Assembly: GCA_025352665.1 (NCBI GenBank)
Contig: JANXSM010000177.1
Span: forward strand, 1-64,000
Source: Rhodospirillales bacterium
GTDB taxonomy: Bacteria; Pseudomonadota; Alphaproteobacteria; Acetobacterales; Acetobacteraceae
DNA: 64,000 nucleotides
Direction of reading: 5' to 3'
The notes beneath the pieces are model-generated. The model was not told the DNA's origin, did not search any database, and saw nothing but the letters and a program-made list of their open reading frames with translations. Shown here piece by piece: positions 35,010 through 42,860 of the stretch. Numbering within the stretch: position 1 is the stretch's first letter; every line of letters begins with the position of its first letter. The position numbers and the translations under genes are program-made.

Positions 35010-35943
35010 TCACACAATCGCGCTGGCCTGCGCGACCGAGGGGATCATGCTTGCATTGCGCATCAACGCGCGATGTCGCGCCGGTACGGCTGCGGTTTCC
35101 CAAAGCTCTGCCCAATGGATTTCGCGACGCTCCCGATCGGTCTCGCGGTGGCGCCGGTAATTGACGTTCGATTGCTTTTGCACGTCCTCGGCCGCGATCA
35201 GCCGGCGCTGGCGGGCGTAGCGGCCGAGTTCGCCATCTTCGGCGCCGCCGCGGACGCGGGCCAGCGTGTCCACCACCAGATTGCGCGCGTCATGAATGCC
35301 GCTGTTCATCCCCATGCCGCCGGAGGGCGAGTTGAGATGTGCTGCATCGCCTGCCAGCAGCACCCGCCGACGCGAAAGCTGTCGACCAGGCGGCGGGGAA
35401 TAACCGACGCGCCAGCCATCCTGTGCTCCCATCAGGCTGAAATGGCCCGTCTCGGTCCAGGCATAGGTCACGTTGAGCAGATTGGGCAGATGCTGCTCGA
35501 ACGGAAAATTCCTGGACATGGTCATCGAGGTCAGCGGATAGGTTTCGCCCGCATTTCCCGGCCGCTGCTCTTTCGCACAACCGAATGCGCCCCATCCGAG
35601 CCGATCACGTCCCCACCGCGCAGGCCAACGCGGACGCCGTCGATCTCAACCACAACGATTACGCCGTCGCCACCCTGCGTGACCGACTGGACTTTTTATT
35701 TGAACACAATGTCGCAGTCAGGATGGCCAGCAAGCTCGGCTACGATCAGTCGGGTCAGCTGGTATTATTTGTATTGAAACCAAAACAGACACGCGGTCAC
35801 ATCTGAAAGCACCGTCATGTCGAACACGATCGCCGCGCCGGTGTCACGCCGCAGATACTGCCATTGCGGCGCGCGCACGCGTTGCGCCACGCGTTTTTCG
35901 GAGATGCCGAAATCCTGCAGCATATCCAGCGTGGCCGCAGACT
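35010..35943 (-). pseudogene. FAD-dependent aromatic monooxygenase, truncated with two stops and a frameshift
   Basis: Reading the minus strand from 35943, one frame gives SAATLDMLQDFGISEKRV, then FQYK-stop-YQLTRLIVAELAGHP, IVFK-stop-KVQSVTQGGDG and VIGSDGAHSVVRKSSG. TAA stops lie at 35765-35767 and 35696-35698. A frameshift near 35545-35558 moves to the frame encoding GETYPLTSMTMSRNFPFEQ, RRVLLAGDAAHLNSPSGGMG and the natural C-terminus. The order matches UbiH/PHBH-type hydroxylases, but the N-terminal Rossmann motif is missing, cut where the repeat elements begin. The gene is certainly inactive. Confidence 0.85.
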
Positions 35944-35945
35944 AA

Positions 35946-35981
35946 AGCCTTACCGCTTCGCCCAACAGAAGCGATCCGGAT
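35946..35981. repeat. 36-bp hairpin element flanked by CTAA and CTAG
   Basis: Contains CCGCTTC-gcccaaca-GAAGCGA, related in stem and loop to the hairpin at 33288-33324. Read on the minus strand its flanks are CTAG and TTAG. It joins the truncated monooxygenase pseudogene directly to repeat copy C, sharing the CTAG at 35982-35985. Confidence 0.55.
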
Positions 35982-35985
35982 CTAG

Positions 35986-36085
35986 AACAGGATGACGTCT
36001 GATAGGCGACGTCATCCTGCTTCAGCTCTTCATTTTCTCGCGTGACTCAGACCTTTCGGCGATTCCACCTTCGGTCATCACGCTC
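35986..36085 (-). repeat. Palindromic dispersed repeat, copy C (100 bp, CTAG on both sides)
   Basis: The best-preserved copy, on the minus strand. It begins AGCGTGATGACCGAAGG, shows the nested palindrome, an A-rich spacer (GAGAAAATGAAGAGC) and ends with a perfect 12-bp hairpin CAGGATGACGTC/GACGTCATCCTG (35988-36019) around an 8-nt loop. It is flanked by CTAG at 35982-35985 and 36086-36089. It lies exactly between two truncated genes. Confidence 0.8.
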
Positions 36086-36089
36086 CTAG

Positions 36090-36270
36090 TGCTTCGCAGC
36101 CGACGGTCCCGTTCAGGCCGGTCCCATGCTTCACCCCAGCAATATCTCAGCGCGAGTTCCCGGAACGGCCGGTCGAGTTTGCTGGCGTCGGCGAGCGCCG
36201 CTTCGGACCGGCCGCGGCAGATGACCTCGGCGCGGATCTCCTAACTGCGCTGAAGAAGTCCGTCGCTCAT
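36090..36270 (-). pseudogene. N-terminal fragment of carboxymuconolactone decarboxylase-like gene
   Basis: An ATG at 36270 overlaps the pqqE TGA (ATGA). The frame reads MSDGLLQRS, an in-frame TAG (36241-36243), then EIRAEVICRGRSEAAL and DRPFRELALRYCWGEAW with ERDRRLRS. This matches the N-terminal half of carboxymuconolactone decarboxylases (PF02627), including the WGE block. The C-terminal half is gone: the frame meets repeat copy C at the CTAG. Both the amber codon and the truncation make it non-functional. Confidence 0.75.
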
Positions 36271-37367
36271 AGAACGGAAGTTTTGACTCTGGCCCGCTCG
36301 CGATAGATGAAATCCCCAGCCGGTGCCGCGGCCCGCTGCACGGCGACATCGAGCAACGAATGATCCCGCGACAGCCGGCAGGCCGGATCGGTCGCGGTCG
36401 CATCGCCGGTCAACGCAAAGGCCTGGCACCGGCAGCCGCCCCAGTCCCGCTCCGCATTGACGCAACCCTGGCACGGACCGCGCATCCATCCGGTTCCACG
36501 ATACATCTCGAAAGCTTCTGACGAAGTCCAGATGCTTGCCAAATCACGATCCAGCACCGATTCGAACACCATGCCGGGCAGGCTCTCCGCGGCGTGGCAC
36601 GGCAGCACCTTGCCGGTCGGGTTGACCACCATCACCTGCCGGCCCCAGCCACCCATGCAGGCCTTTGGCTCAGTCGCGTAATAATCCGGCACCACGTAGT
36701 CGATCGACAAAACACCACGATGCTCCGAGCGCGCCTGCTCCACCATAACGGTCGCCCGATCGAGCTGATCGCGCGTCGGCAGCAGATGATCGCGGTTCAA
36801 CAAGGCCCAACCATAATATTGCACATGCGCCACTTCCAGTCGCTTCGCGCCCAGCTGCAGCGCAAGCGCCACGATCTCGCCGAGATGATCGAGGTTTTGA
36901 CGATGCACCACGGCATTCAGCGTGAACGGAAGCCCAGCCTGCGTCACCAGTCCTGCAAATGCCAGCTTGCGCGCATGGCCTCCCGGAAACCCCGCGATGC
37001 GGTCCGCCGAGCCCGGCTCGCTGTCCTGCACCGAAAGTTGCACATGGTCCAGTCCGGCCTCAGCCAACGCCGCAAGCCGTCCGGCATCCAGCATCATGCC
37101 GGAGGTAATCAGGTTGGTATAAAGCCCGGCCCCCGCCGCGTGGCTGACCAGTTCCACCAGATCGCGCCGCGCCGCCGGCTCGCCACCGGAAAGATGCAGC
37201 TGCAGGACTCCAAGTTCCGCGGCCTGGCGAAACACCCGCGCCCAGTCGGCGGTCGTCAACTCGCCGTCCGCCGCCGCTAGCGCCAGCGGATTGGAACAAT
37301 ACGGACAGCGTAGCGGACAACGATGCGTCAACTCCGCCAACAGACCGATCGGGGGGGGCGGGGTCAT
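36267..37367 (-). CDS. pqqE: PqqA peptide cyclase (radical SAM)
   Basis: A 366-residue radical SAM enzyme forming the Glu-Tyr carbon-carbon bond in PqqA, the first step of PQQ synthesis. The SAM-cluster motif is CPLRCPYC (residues 17-24), and the C-terminal SPASM cysteines lie in KACMGGWG, VLPCHAAESL and CQGCVNAERDWGGCRC. It overlaps pqqD by 4 bp and is the last intact gene of pqqABCDE; its stop overlaps the start of a broken decarboxylase gene. Confidence 0.97.
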   Translation of the reverse strand: MTPPPPIGLLAELTHRCPLRCPYCSNPLALAAADGELTTADWARVFRQAAELGVLQLHLSGGEPAARRDLVELVSHAAGAGLYTNLITSGMMLDAGRLAALAEAGLDHVQLSVQDSEPGSADRIAGFPGGHARKLAFAGLVTQAGLPFTLNAVVHRQNLDHLGEIVALALQLGAKRLEVAHVQYYGWALLNRDHLLPTRDQLDRATVMVEQARSEHRGVLSIDYVVPDYYATEPKACMGGWGRQVMVVNPTGKVLPCHAAESLPGMVFESVLDRDLASIWTSSEAFEMYRGTGWMRGPCQGCVNAERDWGGCRCQAFALTGDATATDPACRLSRDHSLLDVAVQRAAAPAGDFIYRERARVKTSVL

Positions 37368-37621
37368 CCGGCGAGTACCTGGCGCTCACGCAAATCGGCC
37401 AGCATGACAGTCACGTCGGCCGCGATCGCATCCCGCGGCGCGGCGAACTTCGCAGCCAGCGCATCGACGATCTCATCGAACGTGCGGACGCCGTCTACCA
37501 GCAGCAGTACCTCGGTGGCGATGTCGTCCGGCTCGAACACCCGCTCTGGCGCCAGGATCACCCAACGCCCACGCGCCTTGTCTTCGCGCAAACGATGGCC
37601 GCGAGCGAATTGCGGAACCAT
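37364..37621 (-). CDS. pqqD: PqqD peptide chaperone
   Basis: An 85-residue RiPP recognition element that binds PqqA and delivers it to PqqE. The sequence RGHRLREDKARGRWVILAPE and the block GVRTFDEIVDALAAKFA are typical of PqqD. The ATG at 37621 overlaps the pqqC stop (TGATG), and its own end overlaps the pqqE start. Stand-alone PqqD, rather than a PqqC-D fusion, is encoded here. Confidence 0.94.
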   Translation of the reverse strand: MVPQFARGHRLREDKARGRWVILAPERVFEPDDIATEVLLLVDGVRTFDEIVDALAAKFAAPRDAIAADVTVMLADLRERQVLAG

Positions 37622-38361
37622 CACGGCCGAAATGCCCCAGGCGGCGGCAGCCCAGGAGCGACGTAGGCGAAATGCAAAGCATCGAGCTGGGCCCACAGCA
37701 GATCGCATTTGAAGCGCAACGCGTCCAGCACGCCCTGCTGTTCCAGGCGCGTCTTGGCGTGGGCCTTCACGTAGTCGAGCGCGAAGGCCACGTCGAGCGG
37801 CGCCTGGGTCAGCCGCGGCGTGAAATAGGACAGCGTGTCGGCATCGACGAAATCGTAGTTGCGCAGCATGCCCGCAACCCGTTCGGAAATAATCTTGCCA
37901 GAGAACATCTCGGTCAACGACGACGCCACTGCCTCCAACACCGTCCGCTCGCGCACGAAATTCACATACGCGTCGACCGCAAACCGCGTGCCCGGCAGCA
38001 GGCCTTCCAGCGACATCACGTAGTTGTTGTCCAACCCAAGTCCGCCCGTCAGCCGCAGCCAGCGTTCGACGCCGCCGGGCGCGGTCCCTTCGCCGTCGTG
38101 ATCGACCAACCGACGGCGCCACTCGCGGCGCAGGTCGGTGGTCGGTAGCCGCGCCAGCAGGGAGGCGTCCTTCGCCGGAATGCGGCATTGATAGTAGTAG
38201 CGGTTCAGAGCCCAGGCCTGCACCTGGCCACGGTTGAGCTTGCCGTCATGCAGCAAACGATGGAACGGATGCAGGTTGTGATACCGCTCCGCACCGATTT
38301 CAAGCAGGCGGCGCTCCAACTCGTCAGGAGAAAGCATCGGCTCCGGATTTGACACGTTCAT
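37621..38361 (-). CDS. pqqC: Pyrroloquinoline-quinone synthase
   Basis: A 246-residue cofactorless oxidase that performs the final ring closure and oxidation to PQQ. Family blocks are YHNLHPFHRLLHDGKL, QAWALNRYYYQCRIPAKDA, GLLPGTRFAVDAYVNFVRE and DFVDADTLSYFTPRL, with active-site His, Arg and Tyr residues in place. It overlaps pqqB by 4 bp and pqqD by 1 bp. Confidence 0.97.
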   Translation of the reverse strand: MNVSNPEPMLSPDELERRLLEIGAERYHNLHPFHRLLHDGKLNRGQVQAWALNRYYYQCRIPAKDASLLARLPTTDLRREWRRRLVDHDGEGTAPGGVERWLRLTGGLGLDNNYVMSLEGLLPGTRFAVDAYVNFVRERTVLEAVASSLTEMFSGKIISERVAGMLRNYDFVDADTLSYFTPRLTQAPLDVAFALDYVKAHAKTRLEQQGVLDALRFKCDLLWAQLDALHFAYVAPGLPPPGAFRP

Positions 38362-39278
38362 GTGAGCAGCTCCATGCCATCGAAGGCAACGTCCCAGCCC
38401 TGGTCTTGCAGAATGGCTCGTTCGGGCGAGCAGGCCAGCAGAGCAGGATTGGTGTTGTTGAGGTGAATGAACACGCGGCGTTGCACGTCCAGCCCAGTAA
38501 AGGCGGCCATCACGCCGTCCGGTCCGCTGATGCTCATATGCCCCATGCGGGCGCCCGTTTTGGAGCTGAGATTTGCCGCGATCATCTCGTCATCCTGCCA
38601 CAGCGTACCGTCAAACAACACTAGTCTTGCCCCGCGCAACCGCTGGCGCAAGGCGTCCGTCATCTCGGCACAGCCGGGAATGAAGAACATGCTCTGGCAG
38701 CCGTCGAGGATCTCCAGACCAATGGTGGCACCGTCGTCCGATCGACCGGGATCTCCGTCGACTTCGGCAAACAGCGGAACCTTGCCGGGCACTGCGAAGG
38801 CGCGCACTGAAAGGCCCAGCGAAACGCCGGCAGCGTCGCTCAACACCGTCATTTGGTCGAGCGGCAAGGCCCGTCGCGCCACCCGTGGCTCGGGCAGCGC
38901 ATGGAAAATCGGATTTGCCGCAAGAACGGCAAGAACGTCGCATGCTGCGTATAGTGCGAATGAATGGCCTTCGCGCAGACTGAGCAATCCGGCAATCGCA
39001 TCGATCTCGCCGCTCGTCAGCAGAACCGCGGCGATCGGCGAATGACGGCCGTTCCCTTTCGGATGCAAGTCCGGCGTCCGAAGAATCTGGGTGGACAATT
39101 CCGGCGCGGCGTTCAACAGGATCCAACGCTCGCCATCGGATGAAATGGCTACACCGCACTGGGTGCGCGGCGAGGCATCAGTATCACCGCTGCGGGCCCG
39201 GCGGCACAGTTCACATCCGCAATTCCATTGCGGAAAACCACCACCGGCGGCTGATCCCAACACGATCGCGCGCATCAC
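38358..39278 (-). CDS. pqqB: PqqB, metallo-beta-lactamase-fold PQQ biosynthesis protein
   Basis: A 306-residue protein of the PqqB family, an iron-dependent hydroxylase acting on the diglutamyl/tyrosine intermediate. Conserved parts are GSAAGGGFPQWNC, the zinc-site CGCELCRRAR, LLNAAPELSTQI and MGHMSISGPDG. A second ATG one codon later is possible. It is separated from pqqA by 68 bp containing a strong hairpin. Confidence 0.96.
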   Translation of the reverse strand: MMRAIVLGSAAGGGFPQWNCGCELCRRARSGDTDASPRTQCGVAISSDGERWILLNAAPELSTQILRTPDLHPKGNGRHSPIAAVLLTSGEIDAIAGLLSLREGHSFALYAACDVLAVLAANPIFHALPEPRVARRALPLDQMTVLSDAAGVSLGLSVRAFAVPGKVPLFAEVDGDPGRSDDGATIGLEILDGCQSMFFIPGCAEMTDALRQRLRGARLVLFDGTLWQDDEMIAANLSSKTGARMGHMSISGPDGVMAAFTGLDVQRRVFIHLNNTNPALLACSPERAILQDQGWDVAFDGMELLT

Positions 39279-39302
39279 CCTAGGTCGCCGTTATCAAACC
39301 GG

Positions 39303-39336
39303 CCGGCAGGGAGCCGACACCGTCGGCCCCTGCCGG
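39303..39336 (-). promoter_or_regulatory. Hairpin between pqqA and pqqB (attenuator or processing site)
   Basis: Arms 39303-39318 and 39322-39336 form a stem of 9 plus 6 bp with a single bulged A and a 3-nt loop (CCGGCAGGG, GCCGAC and complements). It is followed by a short GGTTT on the minus strand. Such a structure would let most transcripts end or be stabilised after pqqA, giving more peptide substrate than enzymes. Confidence 0.65.
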
Positions 39337-39346
39337 ATCAGCTCGA

Positions 39347-39424
39347 TCAGACCTTGGCGCAGACGTAGCAATTGATTTCCATTGCGCAGGATACTTCAGT
39401 CACGTGGGGGGTCTTCCAGGTCAT
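39347..39424 (-). CDS. pqqA: PqqA, peptide precursor of PQQ
   Basis: A 25-residue peptide, MTWKTPHVTEVSC followed by AMEINCYVCAKV. The Glu and Tyr that become PQQ are Glu16 and Tyr20 in the ExxxY spacing of the family, preceded by the usual WxxP start. Three cysteines (13, 19, 22) are present, more than in the best-known PqqA peptides. A strong GAGGAGAG ribosome site precedes the ATG. It is first in pqqABCDE. Confidence 0.92.
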   Translation of the reverse strand: MTWKTPHVTEVSCAMEINCYVCAKV

Positions 39425-39548
39425 TTTTCTCTCTCCTCAGGCACGGCTTGTTCAGGCTCCGCGCGCACCAAATAATGCACATTCCGGCGCCACCAGACAA
39501 TCACCTTTCAACCGCGGATCGGCGTTCGCCGATAACGGCTTCGTGCTT

Positions 39549-40022
39549 TTATGGCGTCACTACGTCCGCATCGCACGGCGCTGGCACGATCGCGTCCGCC
39601 TTGATCGCCCCTTGGGCATATTGTTCGAGCCGGGCATGCAGCGCGAGATAGTCGCGCGTCGACTGCTGTTCCCGGCAGGTCATCGCCATGCCTTCGAGGC
39701 GGATCGGCAGCCCGCCATACGCCTCGATCATGCTTTCGATCACTTCGCCAGACCGATGCCGCTGGGCCGCGGTACGCTGGCGAAATCGCTGCTTCGCCGG
39801 CGCCGTGAACGGACAGTTGTTGAACCGCTCTACGAGGGCCTGGCGATAGATCCGCCCGCTGACCGCGTCGCCGCACGCATCGAACGTATAGAACGATGTC
39901 GCGTAAGAACGATCGAACGCCTCGATATGTTCGTCGGACGCCTGAGCGGCGCTAACCGGCTGAGCATGTGCTGTGACCGGAAGTGCCGCCATTGCAGCCA
40001 ACCATAGGATGACGATGCGCAT
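39549..40022 (-). CDS. Exported hypothetical protein upstream of pqqA
   Basis: A 157-residue protein with a signal peptide (MRIVILWLAAMAALPVTAHA) and no recognised domain. Three mature cysteines (FDACGDA, NNCPFTA, TCREQ) and a fourth near the end (PAPCDAD) could form two disulfides. It lies 21 bp downstream of the dihaem cytochrome gene on the same strand, and the pqqA gene follows after 124 bp. The position suggests a periplasmic partner of the quinoprotein system, an inference only. Confidence 0.75.
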   Translation of the reverse strand: MRIVILWLAAMAALPVTAHAQPVSAAQASDEHIEAFDRSYATSFYTFDACGDAVSGRIYRQALVERFNNCPFTAPAKQRFRQRTAAQRHRSGEVIESMIEAYGGLPIRLEGMAMTCREQQSTRDYLALHARLEQYAQGAIKADAIVPAPCDADVVTP

Positions 40023-40043
40023 CTGAAAATCCGTTTGTGAAAC

Positions 40044-40643
40044 TTATGGTAACATCGCGAGGTAGTGCGCCAGAGCCGCGATGTCATCGTCATGCAGGCC
40101 CGACGCCGCCTCGGTCATCGCAGCAACACCGGTGCTGGGTCTTTGGCCGGACCGGTAGTCGGTCAACGACTTCACGACATATTCCTCCCGCTGCCGGGCC
40201 AACCGCGCCGCTCCTTGCTTGCCGGTAAATTCATCGGTGTGGCAATTGGCACAACGATGCTCCTGCGCAACCTCGCTGCCCCGCGTTGCAAGATCCGGTT
40301 TGGGGTCAGGCGGTAGCGGTCGCGTGTCGGGCGGCAGCGAGGCGTAGTAGGCACCAAGATTGCGCACGTCCTCGTCGGACAGCAGGTTCGCGATCGCCCC
40401 CATCACCGGATTCTTGCGCCGCTCGGAACGGTAGAACACCATCTGCCACTGCAGGAAGGCATCCAGATTGCCGGCCAAGGTCGGCACCCCGGCGATTGCC
40501 GAGATGCCTGCCGCACCGTGGCAGTTCGCGCAGAGCTGGGCTTTCTCTCGGCCGGCCTCGATATTTCCCGCGGCGCGGCAAGCAGGCACCGCCACAAGGC
40601 AGGAGGCGGCCAACACGGCCGCCCCCATCATCAACGAACGCAT
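40044..40643 (-). CDS. Dihaem cytochrome c (c4-like)
   Basis: A 199-residue periplasmic electron carrier with a signal sequence and two haem motifs, CANCH at residues 38-42 and CANCH at 131-135, with candidate methionine ligands in KNPVMGAIAN and GVAAMTEAA. The two-domain layout matches cytochrome c4-type proteins. It lies 3 bp downstream of the sorbosone dehydrogenase-like gene and probably takes its electrons. Confidence 0.92.
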   Translation of the reverse strand: MRSLMMGAAVLAASCLVAVPACRAAGNIEAGREKAQLCANCHGAAGISAIAGVPTLAGNLDAFLQWQMVFYRSERRKNPVMGAIANLLSDEDVRNLGAYYASLPPDTRPLPPDPKPDLATRGSEVAQEHRCANCHTDEFTGKQGAARLARQREEYVVKSLTDYRSGQRPSTGVAAMTEAASGLHDDDIAALAHYLAMLP

Positions 40644-40646
40644 CGA

Positions 40647-41903
40647 CTACTTCGCGTAGCTGATGCGATAGATCGCGCCGGCCCAGTCGTCAGCGACCAG
40701 CATCGAGCCATCTTTCGCCACCAGGACATCGGTCGGTCGACCGGAATAATCCGTCTTGCCGGTCAACCAGCCGGAGGCGAACTCCTCCTGATGCGGATTT
40801 TTGCCGTCGGCGTCCACCACCACCCGATCGATCCGTGCGCCCTGATACTGATGGCGGTTCCACGAGCCGTGCAGGGTGACAAAGATGTTGTTTTGATATT
40901 CAGCCGGAAACTGCGCGCCGGTATAGAACTTCATCCCCAAGGGTGCCACGTGGGCGCCCAGGTTTACCACCGGAGGCGTGAACTCGGTGCACTTATGCCC
41001 GTCGTTAAACTTCGGATCCGGCAGATCGCCCTGGTGACAATATGGATAGCCGAAATGTTCTCCCAATCTCGTGATATGGTTCAACTTGTCGCTGGGCAGG
41101 TCATCGCTCATCCAGTCGCGCGCATTCTCGCTGAACCAGTAGTCACCGCTGCGCGGATCGATGTCGCCGCCCACGCTGTTGCGCACACCCATCGCCACAA
41201 CCTCGGCGAGACCGGTCTTTGGATCGACCCGGCGGATCTGCGAGACATTGGTCGGCGGAATGCCGACGTTGAACGGAGGGCCGAAGGGCACATACATTTT
41301 GCCCGACTTGTCGGTGACCAGATACTTCCAACCATGCGCCAGATACGGCGGCATGTCGTCATATGCCACCACCGGCGCCGGCATATGGTCCAGGTTTGTC
41401 TCGGCATTGTCGTAGCGCAGCAGCTTGTCGATGGCGATCACATACAACGCGCCATCCTGGAACGCGATGCCGGTCGGCATCGTGAGGCCCTTGAGGATGG
41501 TCTTGACCGTCCGCTTGCCACCTTGGTCGGTGACGGCATAGACGTTGGTCGCGCCGAATGAGCCGACGAACAGCGTTCCGTTGGCGCCCCAGGCCATCTG
41601 CCGAGCCTCGGGAAGTCCGGCGGCATAGACCTCGATCTTGAAGCCTGCCGGCAGCTTGATGTTCTTCATGTTGGCTTCGAGCTCGGCCAACGGCGTAGGC
41701 GTCGCTGGCCCGACGGAAGGTGCCAGACCCTTCATCGAGGCGGTTTCGTCACCTAAAAACCAGTCGGCCGGCGGGCTCTTCCAAAAGCTTGGCTTGCTCG
41801 AATCGTAACTTTTCAACGGTTGTGCCTGCACGGCGCCGGAGCCCAGCGCGGCGGCCAGGCCGACGCAGCCGGCAATTCTGATCAGATGAGATGTCGATGC
41901 CAC
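40647..41903 (-). CDS. PQQ-dependent sugar dehydrogenase, L-sorbosone dehydrogenase-like
   Basis: A 418-residue soluble quinoprotein with a six-bladed propeller, of the GdhB/SNDH fold. A signal peptide (LIRIAGCVGLAAALGSGAVQA) sends it to the periplasm. Family blocks are LPEARQMAWGANGTLFVGS, YVPFGPPFNVGIPP, GEHFGYPYCHQGD, HVAPLGMKFYTG and VTLHGSWNR. It starts with GTG at 41903 preceded by GGGAG. A dihaem cytochrome gene 3 bp downstream is the likely electron acceptor. The actual sugar or aldehyde substrate is not determinable. Confidence 0.88.
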   Translation of the reverse strand: MASTSHLIRIAGCVGLAAALGSGAVQAQPLKSYDSSKPSFWKSPPADWFLGDETASMKGLAPSVGPATPTPLAELEANMKNIKLPAGFKIEVYAAGLPEARQMAWGANGTLFVGSFGATNVYAVTDQGGKRTVKTILKGLTMPTGIAFQDGALYVIAIDKLLRYDNAETNLDHMPAPVVAYDDMPPYLAHGWKYLVTDKSGKMYVPFGPPFNVGIPPTNVSQIRRVDPKTGLAEVVAMGVRNSVGGDIDPRSGDYWFSENARDWMSDDLPSDKLNHITRLGEHFGYPYCHQGDLPDPKFNDGHKCTEFTPPVVNLGAHVAPLGMKFYTGAQFPAEYQNNIFVTLHGSWNRHQYQGARIDRVVVDADGKNPHQEEFASGWLTGKTDYSGRPTDVLVAKDGSMLVADDWAGAIYRISYAK

Positions 41904-42056
41904 GAATTCGCTCCCTAGTTTTTTGTTCTTGTTAAGCCGAGTGCCACACCAAGGAATGCTCAACCGACGAGCCGCAACCCGTCAAGCATTGCGATCTTGT
42001 TTTGGAAGCTCGCGGCCGCGTATCAAGGCATCGTGATCAAAAGGATCGTGCGCCCT

Positions 42057-42860
42057 TCAGCCTTCGTCGCGACCACGACGGCCGAGCACCCCCTTCTGGG
42101 GATCATAGCCGCGTGCGGCGAAAAGGAACGCCAGCAGACCGACACCAACGGTCACCAACGCTTCAGGCACCGCAAAAATGCCATACAGCGCGAAGCGAAT
42201 GAATTCCACGATGGCGCTGAACGGATTGAGTCGCACCGCCCACACCATCCACAGCGCACCGCTCTCGGCGATCTTCCAGGCAGGATAAAGAGCTGTCGAC
42301 AGAAAGAACGCCGGGAAGATCACGAAATTCATCGTGCCGGCAAAGTTTTCCATCCGCCGCACATGCACTGTCAGCAGCAGCCCGATCGAAGCCAACGCAA
42401 ATCCACCCATAACGATTGCCGGCAGCACCGTCAGCAGCCCGAAAAGCGGATAGTCCACCCCTGCGAGCCAGGCCACCACGAAGAACGCATAGGCCTGCAA
42501 CACGCCCAAAATGGTGCCTGCAAGCAGCTTGGCAAACAAAATGAACCAGCGGGGAACCGGCGCCGTCAGAAGCAGCCTGAGGAACCCCGCCTCGCGGTCG
42601 AACACCAATGCCAGTGACGACTGCATGCCCTGAAAGAGCAGCACCATGCCAACCAGTCCGGGCACCATATAAACGTCATAGGTCACATAGGTTTGATAGG
42701 GTGGCGTGATGGAAATGCCGAGAACGTTGGAAAATCCGGCACCGAACACCAGCAGCCACAGCGCCGGCCGTACCACCGCCGATGCCAGCCGACTGGTCTG
42801 GCGTAGGAAGCGGATCGCCTCGCGCAGCACCACCGCCTCGAGCGCCCGCAACCAGCGCAT
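42057..42860 (-). CDS. ABC-2 type permease, PQQ-dependent alcohol system
   Basis: A 267-residue ABC-2 membrane protein with six helices; blocks such as VRPALWLLVFGAGFSN, YMVPGLVGMVLLFQGMQSSL and FLRLLLTAPVPRW match the PedC-like permease found with PQQ alcohol oxidation genes (TIGR03861 by memory). The ATG at 42860 overlaps the ATPase stop (TGATG). Its cargo is unknown; a binding protein and a beta-propeller protein are encoded in the same operon. Confidence 0.9.
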   Translation of the reverse strand: MRWLRALEAVVLREAIRFLRQTSRLASAVVRPALWLLVFGAGFSNVLGISITPPYQTYVTYDVYMVPGLVGMVLLFQGMQSSLALVFDREAGFLRLLLTAPVPRWFILFAKLLAGTILGVLQAYAFFVVAWLAGVDYPLFGLLTVLPAIVMGGFALASIGLLLTVHVRRMENFAGTMNFVIFPAFFLSTALYPAWKIAESGALWMVWAVRLNPFSAIVEFIRFALYGIFAVPEALVTVGVGLLAFLFAARGYDPQKGVLGRRGRDEG

